Origin: Chara braunii
Taxonomy: Eukaryota; Streptophyta; Charophyceae; Charales; Characeae
Direction: 5' to 3'
Assembly: GCA_003427395.1 (NCBI GenBank)
Contig: BFEA01000853.1
Coordinates: 281,386 to 316,347, forward strand
DNA: 34,962 nucleotides
Under the pieces are notes generated by a model. It searched no databases and was not told where the DNA came from. It saw only the letters and a list, made by a program, of their open reading frames with translations. The position numbers were made by a program, and so were the translations under genes. Shown here one piece after another: positions 9,509 through 20,866 of this stretch. Each line of letters opens with the position of its first letter. The stretch's first letter is position 1.

Positions 9509-12500
9509 CTGCTCTTGTTCCTGGTGTTTCAGCAGCACTCTATTGGCCTCCTGTAAACTATGCCGGAGAAGATCGACCAGGTGCAAAGTGACCTGAACGT
9601 CTGCCTGTCGCAGCTTCAGAACCCTGTCTTCCTCCTCTGCGGAGGCTTGCTCGGATCCCGAAGATGGGCCCTGCCGCACAAAGTACCGCATTCGCGATGT
9701 CCGACCAGACATTCGCCCCTCGTACGCATCCAGAGAGAAAATGGCGCCAAGTTTTCGCTTGCGGTTCTCGAGCAGAATCTTCTCCTTGGGAGAGGAGTAG
9801 CTTTCTCTCGGCGTATAGCGCGGGAGGATGGAGGCGCAGCCATACCGATCCAGGCGAGCTGCGCAGAGCGCGCGCAGAGAGACTGCTCCCCCTCCTCCTC
9901 CTCCTCCTCCTCCTCCTCCTCCTCCTCCTACCAATGCCGTCGGCGCCTTCTGGTGGCGGAAGCCGATCTTGCTCTCCTGCTGCCCTTGAGACGCCTCCAC
10001 TACCGACGAGACACCCCCACCGTCCTTGCGCGAGCACCGATCGAACGAGTAATCAAGGATTTGATTGACGGTCAGCATGAACGCATCAGAGCACGTGCTT
10101 GCCAATCGAACGATCACTCTCTTCAATTGCTCCAGCGCTTGAATCAGCCAAAACTTGTCGTCATCGCCAGTAGGAGCATAATAAGCATGGCTTCCGTCCT
10201 TGTCTTGCGGAGGCGGCCTGATTTTCGTTGCGGCGGCGGCGGCGGCGGCGGCAGCGGAGGGAGCTGCAGCCGCGGAGGCGCGGAAGCCAGCGTTCTTCTT
10301 CTGAAGGGGAGGAGGAGGGAGGATAACCCTAGTAGTCGAGGACAAGGCGGAAGGAGAGGGGGCAATGTCGTCAAGCCACTGGAAAAAGATCCCTAGAGCG
10401 CGATAGATACGACAAGCAACCACCTGAGGCCGGGGATGAAGACAGACCGAGAGAGACTGGATGAGCGTCGCGGTCGCGACACGAAGAGGCCAGCTATCCC
10501 GATGCAACAGCGCCAGCAAATTGCTCCAATACCTATCCAGCCCTTCATGAAGAAGCTTGCTAACAACACTCCAGCTACAACTCCTCTGCTCCTCGTCAAT
10601 GCCATTCTCCCCTTCCCACCACCTTCCTCTTAATTGATCCCCATGAGAAGTAGGCGCAGGGAGAGGGAGTTGATGGCTCTCTGAGCGCCCTCCAGATCCA
10701 GAGTGGATCTGCATCTTCTGCTTCTCATCCATCCAGGAAGGATAAGGCTGTAAGAGCTGAGAAATGGCTTTGAGTCTAGACAGCGCATCGTCATGGCTGG
10801 CAAGAGCAAGCAGTGTGACCATCTTCTGAGACCATAAGTCGACCACAGAGTCCCCCTTTCCCCACACAACGACAACTTGGAGTATCCGCCTCGCGTACCA
10901 GAGGTTCCCCTCCCCACCGCTTTCCCGCCACAACTCTTCTCCCACGTCATCCCCCTCTTCCTTTGCTCTGGTTGCCTCAGCAATCAACTCGGCAGCTACC
11001 TCATCCGGACTTGAAATCACCACAAGTTCCAAGAGACGAAGCAGAGGGAGATCGGTATCCCGGCCAATGGCCGTGCGGTGCAAAGAACCATCACCACCCA
11101 GTTTGAGCCCCGCCGCTTCATGTGTGGGGGCGGCGGCGGCGGCGGCGGCAGAGGACCCCTTCTTCTCCTCCTCCCTCCTCCCTTGCGCATCACTGATCAG
11201 CATCATCATACCCTTGCCCTCTCCTTCGTCTGTCCCTTTCTTGCCTCTCAAGAGCTTCAACCACAGACTCACCGCATGCGCTCTCAGGTGCTTCAGAAAC
11301 GCCATGCCATCGGCCATCGCCTGCCTTTCTCTACCCATCGTGGCAGCCGCCATCGCCGTCCCCACCGAAGAATCTGCAGCGAAGAAGTCAGCGATCGGGG
11401 GAGTCGTACGGCAAGATCTGTCAGCCGATTCAGGTCTCGCGCATCTGCTGCTACTGCTGGGAGGTGTCGGCGGCGAGAGACCACCATTGTCTGCAGGCTC
11501 CATGCGATCGCAAGCGTTCTCTTCGGGCAAATGACGATCACCGCTGGTCGGCGGGACCTGCCCAGAGGAGGAGGATCGGGACCCCGCCCTGCGGCGGCGC
11601 TTCTCCCCAAGGGTACCGAGGAGAGTGGGTATGACTCTCCCTGCCAGCTCCACAACTAGCCAATTCAATATGGTTCGACAAATCACGGAAGCTTCATCAC
11701 AGTCACAGCTACAACGACGATGAGGACGATTACAATCACTTCTACGACGACCATTACGACACGGCAAACGCTCAGCTAAATCGTGCAAGAAACTCACTAG
11801 AGACGACGCGACAGCGACGAGGTCTCCAAGTCTTCTGTGAAGTAGAACGACCGACCATTGCACATAAGCATCCAAGCAACGGCGGCGACTAGATTCAGGA
11901 CGATCGGGATCGGGATCCTCTTTTCGGTTGACATCAGCTGCTTGCGGCCTTTGCTGAGCTCCAGGACATGTTCCATCATCATCAACAAAGGAACAAGACG
12001 CGGCGGCAAGAGACGAGGAGCCCGCCGATCTCAGCAAAGATCGAGCCCCAAAGATACTCGGGGGAGGAAATACTAGGCTTGAGAATACACCCCCAACAAC
12101 ACCCCTCTCTACCCCGGAATTAACCCTACACGACCCCCTACAATGTTCAGATAGAGAGGGGGTGTTTTGATTACCATGCCGCTGGTCTTCTTCGTCGAGC
12201 TTCGACAGCCACACAGGAATTCTCTTCAAAACCATCGGCATCAAGAGAGGAATCACCTCCCTGATGAGAACTGGGCACAGCGCCAACACGGCCGCCACAG
12301 GTCCAAAAAGCCAATCCATCCACGAAACAGCAGGGTAATCATAATCATCACTACACTTCTCGCCAGTCCGTCCCCATCTGCCCACCTCGCTCCTACCCTC
12401 TCCTTCTGATTCTGAAAGCCGCAGCAATCTTTCCAACAAGACGCCCGCCAGACGCTCTGGATCGTGCTGAGCACAAAATTCCAGAATCGTCGACACTAAC

Positions 12501-15088
12501 ACCAATCTTTCCATAAACGGCACGCTATCTCTTTCTCGATTCACCCCTCCCCCGCCCCCTCCCCCTCCCCCGCCCCCTCCCTCGCGACTCCCTCTCCCTG
12601 CTCCTAGTCGATCTTGCATATCGTCCAGCAAAGCATGAACAACTTCTCTGAGATAAGTTATTGACAGATAGCCGATGAGCCACTCAGGCACCCCGGCAAC
12701 CACGCTCTTGCTGGCGCCATCGCCATCCAGCTCATCATCAGCAGATTCATCGCTGCTATCCCCTGCCATAGCCGAGACTTTTGATACCCGACCAGCGCAA
12801 GCACTTCTTCCCGCCTTTTTTACTAACAGCTCAAGAAGCCAGGAACAGCTCTCGTCTTCCTCCCAACGTCCACCACTTCCTCCTCCTCCTCCTCCTCCTC
12901 CTCCTCCTCCTCCTCCTCCACCACCTCTTTCTCCCCCATCCCCACCTCCACCTTCATCAACCGCCTCTCCGGCTGAAGAAAGCGGCGCAGCATTTTCCCC
13001 GTCATAACAACTATGACCGGTTTTTTCAGTCCCTTCTCCCGCTCGAAATCGACAACGATGCCCTTCCGTCCCCCGATGATGTAACCCCTCCGCCTCCCCC
13101 TCCCCCTCCCCCTCCCTCTTCCCATTCAGGCCGCCGCCGTTAGACAACGACGACGACGACGACGACGACCCTACAACAACATCAAAGCTGTATAAGGTAC
13201 AGCGACATATAAGTGCCACCAAGGAGTGTATCCGATTGTCATCAAGAAATAGGGAGATCTGTTCTTCCAGGACATCGCCAGCCCTGCCCCTGTCGAGTTC
13301 CTCTAGCCTCGCAAGAAGCGCAACGCCGTATCCTGCTCCTGCTTCCCTACTAGTCGCAAATTCCGCCGACTCTTCCGTAGCGGCGGGACTAGCCGTCTTT
13401 GGCGACACCAACTTCTCTTCGTCTTCGCAGAATCTTCCTCCCGTCATCATCGCCGTCGGATGGCTCTGATCCAAACGGTCCGATGATGATGTCAAGTCAG
13501 CAGCACCGATCTGCGCTCCATCGACAACGTCCATGTCATCATCCAATCCCTGTGCTGGTTCTCCACGACCTCCAGCCTCAGGCAGCAACCCCTCCACCGG
13601 CGCACCGATACACCCATCGGAAGCAGAGGCATCATCATTACGAGCAGAAGAAGGAGCTGAAGGAGCTGAAGGAGCTGAAGGAGTTGAAGTAACGCCAGAC
13701 GACAGACCGGGGAAGACGACGGGGAAAACTCCGGGAGGGGGTGGCGCATCAGATCCTGCAGCAGGAGTTCTCTCGCCGTCATCCTTCGTCCTTAACGTAC
13801 CTGAAGAGACTGCCCCGCCCTCACATTGCAATGGCCAATCCGTTGTCACTGATTGCGATCCCAATCCGCCTACCCGTCCTCCCAGCAGCCCCCCCCCTTG
13901 ACTCACCACCACCATATCCAACCCCGCAGGGATCGGGATTGGCGGGTCCCGTTCTCGATGCGCTACTGCTGCTCCTTCTTCTGGTGCGGTGAGACCAGCT
14001 CGTGGTTCAAGAAGAGGAGGAGGAGGAACCGGCAATCCCGATCCCGGCGACAAAAGCGCGGGGTCGCATGCCATCGTCCTGAGGTCTCCAGTACCATCTG
14101 CTGCTCCCTCAGCCGCCACGTGTGCCACCTGCCCGTACGACGTCCCACCAGGAGGAGGAGCACGTACCACCGTCACCGCCGCCGCCGCTTCTTCATTGAA
14201 GAAGCTTTGCACAGCCGCCGCCGGTGTTGTTCCCCAGCGAATCGGAGACTCCGACTCCTCTGTCGTCGTGACAGGACGGACCATGGATGGCGGAGGAGGA
14301 ACTACCCCAGGGCCCATTTCCCATTGCATCGTTCCCTCCTCTCCGGCCGCGATCCCAACTTCCCCCCCTTGCATCGTTCGTTTCTCTCCGGCCGGGATCC
14401 CAACCTCCCCTTGCATCGTTCCTTTCTCTCCGGCCGCGATCCCAACTTCCCCTTGCATCATCCTTCGTGTCTCTCCGGGCGCGATCCCGACTTCCGCTTG
14501 CCTCGTCCGTTCCTCTCCCGGGCCCACCTCCATTTCCCCTTCTCTCTCTCCCACCCCGATCCCGATCTCCCCTTCTCCAGCGCCGACCCCGACTTCCCCT
14601 TCCCCTTCCATCGTTTGGCGTTTCTCTCCAGCCCCGATCCCGATTTCTCCTTCCATCGTTTGGCGTTTCTCTCCAGCCCCGATCCCGATTTCCCCTTCCA
14701 TCGTTTGGCGTTTCTCTCCAGCCTCGAGCCCGGCGGTTTCCCCCTTCGTCGTTCGCTTCTCTCCCGCCCCGATTCCGACTTCCCCTTGCACCATCCGTCT
14801 TTTTCCAGCTCGGATCCCGACTTCCCCTTGTGCCGTTCGCTTCTCTCGAGCAACCCGGGAAACACCCTCCTGCAGCTCAGCCCCCCCCACAATCTCAGCT
14901 CCCCCCATCCCAGCGCTCCCCCCCATCCCCGTAGTAATGGTCGCCAAAGCATTCAGCGCCCAATTCGTCGCCTGGAGAATCACCTCCCTACTCGGATCCT
15001 CCTCAAGTCTGACGAGCCATCTCTCGTACGCCGGTCTCTCCAGCCAGGTACTGTGGTCTGTTCGCGCCGCACTACCAACAGCCGCCAT
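8525..15088 (-). CDS. Very large low-complexity protein (2187 codons), unrecognised; probably first coding exon
   Basis: The ATG at 15086-15088 sits in a good context (AAAATGGCG), and in-frame TGA codons lie upstream. The frame then stays open for 2187 codons to TAA at 8525-8527. I do not recognise the family. The N-terminal 50 residues look structured. At about residues 70-260 there are roughly 12 repeats of 15 residues (core GEVGIGAGEKR). Leu-rich helical stretches lie near residues 595-640, 795-825, 855-890, 920-960, 1070-1160 and 1255-1285, and through much of 1860-2100, separated by Gly, Ser, Ala or Asp/Glu tracts. There is a poly-Gln run near 1858-1880 and poly-Gly near 1720-1735 and 2100-2130. 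Helical blocks in a disordered frame recall nuclear scaffold proteins such as Mediator or Integrator subunits, but that is a guess from architecture. The last codons include ACT|GTAATG, a plausible splice donor at 8535-8536, so the final residues may be intron and the gene may continue leftwards. Confidence 0.75.
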
Positions 15089-15975
15089 TTTGAGAAGACA
15101 CGCTGATGCTCATCAGTTCCTTTATTAGATACCGAGAAAAGACAAAAGGACAAGTACGTTTGTCCCCGGCCGGTTTCGGGCTCTTAACACTCCCGATTTC
15201 CTGATTTATCCGGACTCTCAGCTAACCCCCGTCAGATCACTCTGCGGTAATCAACGAAGAAGACACTGGGCCGTTGATGCGCTGACCACCTCGCAGAAAT
15301 AATGGCCGCCATCGCGGCAGCAGGGCTCCTCCTCTGTCAATCATGGGTAGACGAAGAGCACCACCTCTCGCTCACCTAAAATCTCCTTCCTCCCCTCCAA
15401 CCCAACCCCTGTTCCCCCCTTCTCCCGCTCTTTGTTCCCCCAGATGCCTCCTCAAGTAAGCCGGTAGGATAAGCATAACACCGATGCCTTCTGTTCATGA
15501 TCAATGAAACACAGCAGCGCGCCAAGCTGTAAAACAAGAAGGTCGTAGATGGCGTTATGGAAAAGATGGGGAAGACGGAGGAGAGCGCGATAACAACTCA
15601 GCCCTTGTACTGAACCGGAAGCGAACGGAATGAACACTCTCACCGAAAAAAAAGAAAAAAAGAAAAGAAAAAAAAAGGACCTATCACCACCCGCCGATTA
15701 TGAGATCATATCAGGCACGATTGCATGGCATCAGCTAGAGAGGGTTTTCCGATCGACACGTGGCCGTCGCACAGAGCACACTTCACGTTAAAAAATGTCC
15801 CCGCCGACCGAGATACGACCAATCAACCGGGTGTGGCAGATTGAAGGGCCTGCTTGCCGACGTGGCGGCGGGTGACAAAATCCCGCGCCGCGCGCCAGCC
15901 GGTCTGGCAGACTGAAATGAAAGAGAATGTTTGCTGACGTGGCACCAGGACCGTGCCACGCGGCACGGTCGAATC
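15089..15975 (-). promoter_or_regulatory. Probable 5' region of the long gene with duplicated ACGTGGC elements
   Basis: This lies upstream of the long minus-strand gene. It holds CACGTGGC at 15757-15764 and GACGTGGC at 15859-15866 and 15936-15943, matching plant G-box/ABRE cores. GCCGAC (DRE-like core) at 15856-15861 overlaps the second, and a CCAAT motif lies near 15809. The two GACGTGGC sites sit at the ends of a direct repeat (15831-15866 and 15903-15943) that begins GTGTGGCAGATTGAA or GTCTGGCAGACTGAA. An inverted pair ACCGTGCC/GGCACGGT with a 4-base loop follows at 15950-15969. A purine run lies at about 15643-15676. The transcription start is not identifiable, and the sites could belong to another transcript. 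Confidence 0.4.
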
Positions 15976-16115
15976 ATATCGGCCTGGAGCAGGGCGGGCT
16001 CGTTGCCCCCCGAGACCCAAACAACGAAATGATTGGCAGCAATTCTTTATTTCTTTGCCTTTTTTTTTCCAAACAGCTCAATTGAATCATTGCAAAATAC
16101 GATTACGATTCGAGC

Positions 16116-16310
16116 CCGGGGACCTCACAATTCGACCGGGGGGTTAGGTCCCACTTACACGAACTACGAGATATTAACCGTAGATAGCACAGATCAACGG
16201 TCAGAATCTCGTAATCCGTGCAAGTGGGACCTTGCCCCGGGGTATCTGACAGCATCAGCCAGCAGCTTAGCTTACAGGCATTTGCCTGCGGCGCTACCCA
16301 GTTCCAGGAT
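16116..16310. repeat. Small repeat element with an internal hairpin, full copy
   Basis: The segment starts CCGGGGACCTCACAATTCGA (from 16116) and ends near TTAGCTTACAGGC and GCCTGC. It contains arms of about 27 bp at 16135-16161 and 16217-16243 (core AGGTCCCACTTACACG against CGTGCAAGTGGGACCT) and weaker inner pairing (ACGAGAT/ATCTCGT, ACCGT/ACGGT). The hairpin looks like a MITE-sized foldback. A shortened copy lies at 16700-16790. Confidence 0.75.
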
Positions 16311-16450
16311 GTAGGGGCTCGCTGCACTACTCTAGACTGGTGATAATTTCTAGAGTCATTCTAGAGCTGTCAGAGTCACGAAAAGTCCTAAAATCAACGC
16401 ATAGCTGCACTAGCTCTAGACTCTAGAAAAGCTAGAGTTGCTCCCTCACA
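16311..16450 (-). repeat. CTAGAGT-module repeat, inverted copy of 26378-26500
   Basis: The reverse complement of this stretch matches 26378-26500 closely, including shared blocks such as GGACTTTTCGTGACTCTGAC, AGCTCTAGAATGACTCTAGA and AGTCTAGAGTAGTGC in the same order. TCTAGA palindromes are dense. The two copies are 10 kb apart in opposite orientation. Confidence 0.85.
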
Positions 16451-16593
16451 TTGAGGGCACACTCACACTACCAAGTATTTTCGCAAAATCACAAATTTTA
16501 TGTAGTTTTTCGGGTCACAAGAGGCACGTATTTTGCATGTTCACACAAAAGGGCACGTAAATGTCAGCGGCTTGGACAGCCGCGGGCTTACAT

Positions 16594-16627
16594 ATTTTGC
16601 GGGGACCTCCAGAGGTCCCCGCAAAAT
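16594..16627. repeat. Perfect 15-bp hairpin followed by a T-rich run
   Basis: The arms ATTTTGCGGGGACCT (16594-16608) and AGGTCCCCGCAAAAT (16613-16627) pair perfectly across a 4-base loop. A T-rich tract follows at 16632-16673. GGGGACCT is shared with the repeat at 16116 and 16700. The T tract could also be the inverted poly(A) tail of the minus-strand LINE upstream. Confidence 0.8.
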
Positions 16628-16699
16628 CCTATTTCTTTTCTTTTTTTTTTTTCTTTTTTTTTTCTTTTTTTTTAAATGACTCTTAAAGTTCAATAGAGG

Positions 16700-16790
16700 C
16701 CGGGGACCTCACAATTCGACCCGGAGTACTGACAGTATCAGCCAGCTTAGCTTACAGGCGGTAGCCTGCAGAACCCGAGGTTACTGAGTT
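16700..16790. repeat. Shortened second copy of the 16116 repeat
   Basis: CCGGGGACCTCACAATTCGA (16700 onwards) is followed within a few bases by GACAGTATCAGCCAGC, TTAGCTTACAGGC and GCCTGC. These are the two ends of the 16116-16310 repeat joined without its hairpin. Confidence 0.8.
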
Positions 16791-17092
16791 CCAAGTCCTG
16801 CTTCATAACTGATCTAACCAATAATCGATTTCCTTACCTGTCTTGCGCATGCGAGCCGTCTGAATTACTTAGGCTTACATAATTCGTTGTCCAATGCAGA
16901 TGATCTTGTGAAACTGAAAGCTTCCTCTTACTAACCTGGATCCTGGGACTATCACGGCCCAGAGGACCTGGGCCCGGTCCTACTCTACCCTTGGCACTCT
17001 ACTTCTGATACCGGCCTACCGTGACCCTATCCCACCGAGTGCCCTGGTGAGTGCCGCACCTCCCGACTACCCTATTCCGTCTAGTCTACTCG

Positions 17093-20000
17093 TCATTCCG
17101 CCGGATTGTCTATTTCCTGTACCCAGCGAGAGATGACCAAACCCTTACTTGCATGGACGGCTGCCAGCTTCTGATTTTTTGCCCAAGTACTTGTGAACCA
17201 CCTCAGTTGTCTTCTGGACCCTTTGCCCCCTTTGGCTTTCCGCCTCCAGTCCACCCAGATGGTCTGTTTAAGCCCCTGCTTGATAAGGCACTTCGTTTCC
17301 CTATCCGACAGTGGTTTTCTCTGGAAACGTGCTATGTTTCTATCCTTCCAGATCACTTCGCAGCCCCATCCTCTGTGTCCTTTCATCCCAACCGGAAGGA
17401 AACCCAACAGCACCCATCTCTCATCCCATATTACCGACTGATCTCCAAATTTCGTCCAGTGGTGTAACCACCATTTCCACACTCATTTGGACGCTGGGCA
17501 CTCCCACCACAGATGTCTGGTGGATTCGAATGGCCATCTGCACCTCGAACAGCCCAGGTCTACTTCCATTCCTCTGCTCCTTAGCCAGACTGCTGAAGGG
17601 GTGACTAGCAAGGACAACATCCACAGTAGGCTAACCTGTTTTCCATTCGGAAGAGCTATGAGGGTTACCCACAGCTTCTCAAAGTCGGGTCCTGCCTGCG
17701 ACAGGTCTTCTGTCCATTCTGCCTGCCATCTGCATACCGCAATCTGGGATGGGTCCTTACAGCTGGGGACCAACCGCTGGTATCCTTGAGAAGCTGTGTA
17801 ATCGAACAGACTCAGGAGCGAATCCTCATCTGTAGTGGGCGACCAACTCCACGCAATGGGGTCTATGCTTAGTTGGCACAGCGGGGCACCACCCACCCAG
17901 ACCGGAGCTTATCCTGCCTGTGGGCGCCTCCTTTTCTCCACTACTCTAACCTGAGCTGGGTTGTCCCAGACTCTCACTGTCGCCTCTTCTAGCCTTTCCA
18001 GGTTGTTGGAGGGACCTTCCCTTCTCCATCTTTCTATCCTCCTGAAACCGCTAGGGAGGACTTCTTTCACCTTCCATAAGACACCGCCCTGAGCCTCCGA
18101 ACTCGATATATACCATGTCCCCACTGGGTCTACCCCCTCCGAACCTAGCATATCTGACCATTCCAACGGGACAGCGTTGATCACCGTTTTCCAGTGTTCT
18201 TCTACTCTTTGGAGACCTCTCAGTGTTTCCTTAACTTCAGATATGGGTTTCCAGCTGCCCAGGTTTCTCAACCACAGATCCTCCAGCTTTACGATGCCTC
18301 GTTGGACCCATGCTCGACCGAATGAACCCCGGGAGCCATCAGCTAACAACATGCCGCCTGACTGGTCCAAAACTGCTGTGTTTTCGAATATTAACTAGTC
18401 AAGAACCTCATCCCTTGTGCTTGGCGGTCGTTGGGTGTCCGGCGGGTGTTGCTTCCAGGCCTTCCGGATCGTTTCCATGAAACTTGACTTGAGTTTCCTC
18501 TTCCTGAAGTACGGTAAGAAAAAACAGGCCCACACGTTCTTTGGTCTGCTCAAACCCCATTCATTCATCAGGATCCGTTCCGCTAAAACTATCCACTGGT
18601 CCCGGATGCTCAAATTGGCCACTTTGGCTATCCAACCCCGCAGCTGCGCCTGGTTCTTGCGGGCTGGGTCAACCAGACCCAGACCCCCCTTTGCCCTTGG
18701 GAAAGTTAACGTGTCGAAGGCCACTTTGGAGATAAAGCCCTCCGCTGACTGAACCCTCGGTTTCCACAAGAACCTCACCACTAACCTCCTGATCACTTTT
18801 ACCACACCCGCCGCCACTTCCCTTACCGCGGTAACGAACCACAGGATAAAAAACAGAGTCACGTTAGCCACCAGGGCCCTCCCTACCAGTGACAAATGCC
18901 ACGCCGTTCCCCACGGCCCGAGTCTTGCCGCAATAAGCTGCTACAGCAGTGAGCCTAGTATCGACATTTGTACTTGGAGGCTTACCAGCACTCAAAGGAA
19001 CCTCTCCTCTTCCCCCTGCTCCACTCGTTTCATCCCCCATTCCACCTTGAGCGAGAACTGGATTGGCAACAGGTAGGTGGATTTTTTCCAATTAACTGAG
19101 GCTTTCGAGAGCGTCGAATACTCCATAAGAACTCCTTTCATCGCCGAGAGGGAGGTAACAATGTTTTCACTCACTGCAAAGAGGTCGTCCGCCAGCGCCT
19201 TCACCCTGCATTCCTCCTCCCTGTGCAACTGCAGTCCTCGGATGTCCGGACTCCTTCTAATCCAGTTCAGCAGTACTTCCAGCTGCAGCACGAACACCAG
19301 CGGAGCGAGCGGGCAAACCTGTCTCAATGACCGCGAGAGCTCAAAGGGGGGTGAGAGGTGACCGTTGATCAAGACTGCCTATGAGGAAAAGGTGTACATT
19401 GCCTTGATCCATGAGCAGAAACTGGTCCCAAAACCCATCCTCTTGAGGGTAGTCTGAGTGAAAGTCCAGCCTACCTTGTCATAGGCTTTTTCCAGATTCA
19501 ACAGGAGAACATCCATATCCAACCCTTCCGTCTGAACAATTTCCAGTGTCTCGATGGCGGTGACTATGTTGCTGAAGATCGATCTGCCCTGTATAAACGC
19601 CCCCTGATCCCTTTCTACCAACTCGGGTAGGTACTTAGACAATCTGCGCGCAAGGGATTTCGCTAAAATCTTGTATGAGACGTTCAAGAGGGAGATCGGG
19701 CGCCAGTTCCTGACGTCCGATTTGTCACCCTTCTCTAACAAGACCGTGATAACTATGTGCGCCATCCTTTTACCCAGTTTCCCCCCTACCAGCACCTCAT
19801 TATATAGTTCTACCAGTAGTGGGCCGAGAACCTCCCAGTTTGTGACGTAAAACTCCACAGTTAGCCCGTCAACCCCAGGGGATTTCCCTTTCGCCATTGA
19901 TTTCACCGTTTGAGTGAGCTCTTTGAGGGTGACTGGTCTGTCCAAGTCCAACACAACTGTTGTGTTGAGCTTCACCGTGGTGTCTGTCCACATGTCTGAC

Positions 20001-20757
20001 TGTAGCGACAGGTTTCTGTTTACATCTTCGTTCGGGCGTCTGGTCATGAGGATGTCCGCGTAGTACAAGTTCGCATACTAAAGCATACCCGCTGCAGAAC
20101 AGGCTGTGGGGGCCGCCTCGTCAAACGGATCCAAGCGTCTCATTGTGATATCCTGCCTGTCCCTATGGATGTTTGAGAACCAGGAATAGACTGGATCGTT
20201 TGGATTGAGAATTGGAAAGGGATCGGTCAGTGACAGCTCTGTGTTGAAATCCAGTAGCGCTCGTACATCTCTGCGATCGGCTGAGGCAGAGTTGGGATGC
20301 AGTGCTTCATCCAATGAAACGTTCCAGTCACCAGCCAGCAGCAGCTTGTCTGCTGTAGGCACACGAGTCATTAGACCAGCAAAGAATCTTGCTCTCTCGT
20401 TCACTGCCACTGGGGCGTCTACTGTCGCGAGAACCCAAACCTCACCGCCTATCTCCACTCTTAACCCACCCATCTCCCCCACAGATCAGCTTCCGCGTCA
20501 ATGACTACCGCCTGCAGGTCTCTGTGCAGTAGACTCCCTACCCCTCCACGCGTCCCCTGCGTCGGTGCCCACACTTGCGAACCCTCCCACCACGTGGCAA
20601 AATCCTTCAGCTTGTCTTCGTTGAGCTTGGTTTCTTGTAATTGTAAACAGTTCACTTTCCATTCGTGCAGCCAATACTTTAATCTTCTCCGCTTCAGTAT
20701 TCCGCTTGTGTCTCCGAGGCCCTGCACGTTCCACGTCGCTGCTCTAAGTTTGTCCAT
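17093..20757 (-). pseudogene. LINE ORF2: endonuclease fragment, reverse transcriptase, zf-RVT; broken
   Basis: The ATG is at 20755-20757. The endonuclease start has WN (Asn10) and QETK (Glu42). A frameshift in a G run near 20475 moves to the frame that then holds to 17093, with GDWN of the endonuclease next. The expected SDH block and linker are absent: the sequence passes within some 30 residues to RT sequence (YYADILMTRRP, then GKSPGVDGL, NWRPISLLNVSYKILAK, DQGAFIQGRS). RT motif A reads LLLNLEKAYDKV with Asn where catalytic Asp is expected. Motif B reads LRQVCPLAP (usually QGCPL). The ADD of motif C is kept. A CX2CX8HX4C zinc finger (CSRC..H..C) lies near 17500-17560. In-frame stops: TAG 20078, TAG 19379, TGA 18992, TAG 18941, TAG 18395, TAA 17909, TGA 17483. 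Confidence 0.85.
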
Positions 20758-20866
20758 TATCTGCAGCTTACCCCGTTTGATCTTTGATACGGATTGGTAC
20801 TTGGAGTGACCCTCTATGAGATGAAGACCGTTGAACAGTTTTGCTCGAGCTCCGCGATGCTGACTT

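Noticed and set aside
13853-15128. Long plus-strand open frames (417 and 379 codons) opposite the N-terminal part of the long gene
   Set aside because: They arise from the 45-bp minisatellite and biased codons of the minus-strand gene. Their Pro/Ser/Arg-rich products have the composition of antisense shadows.
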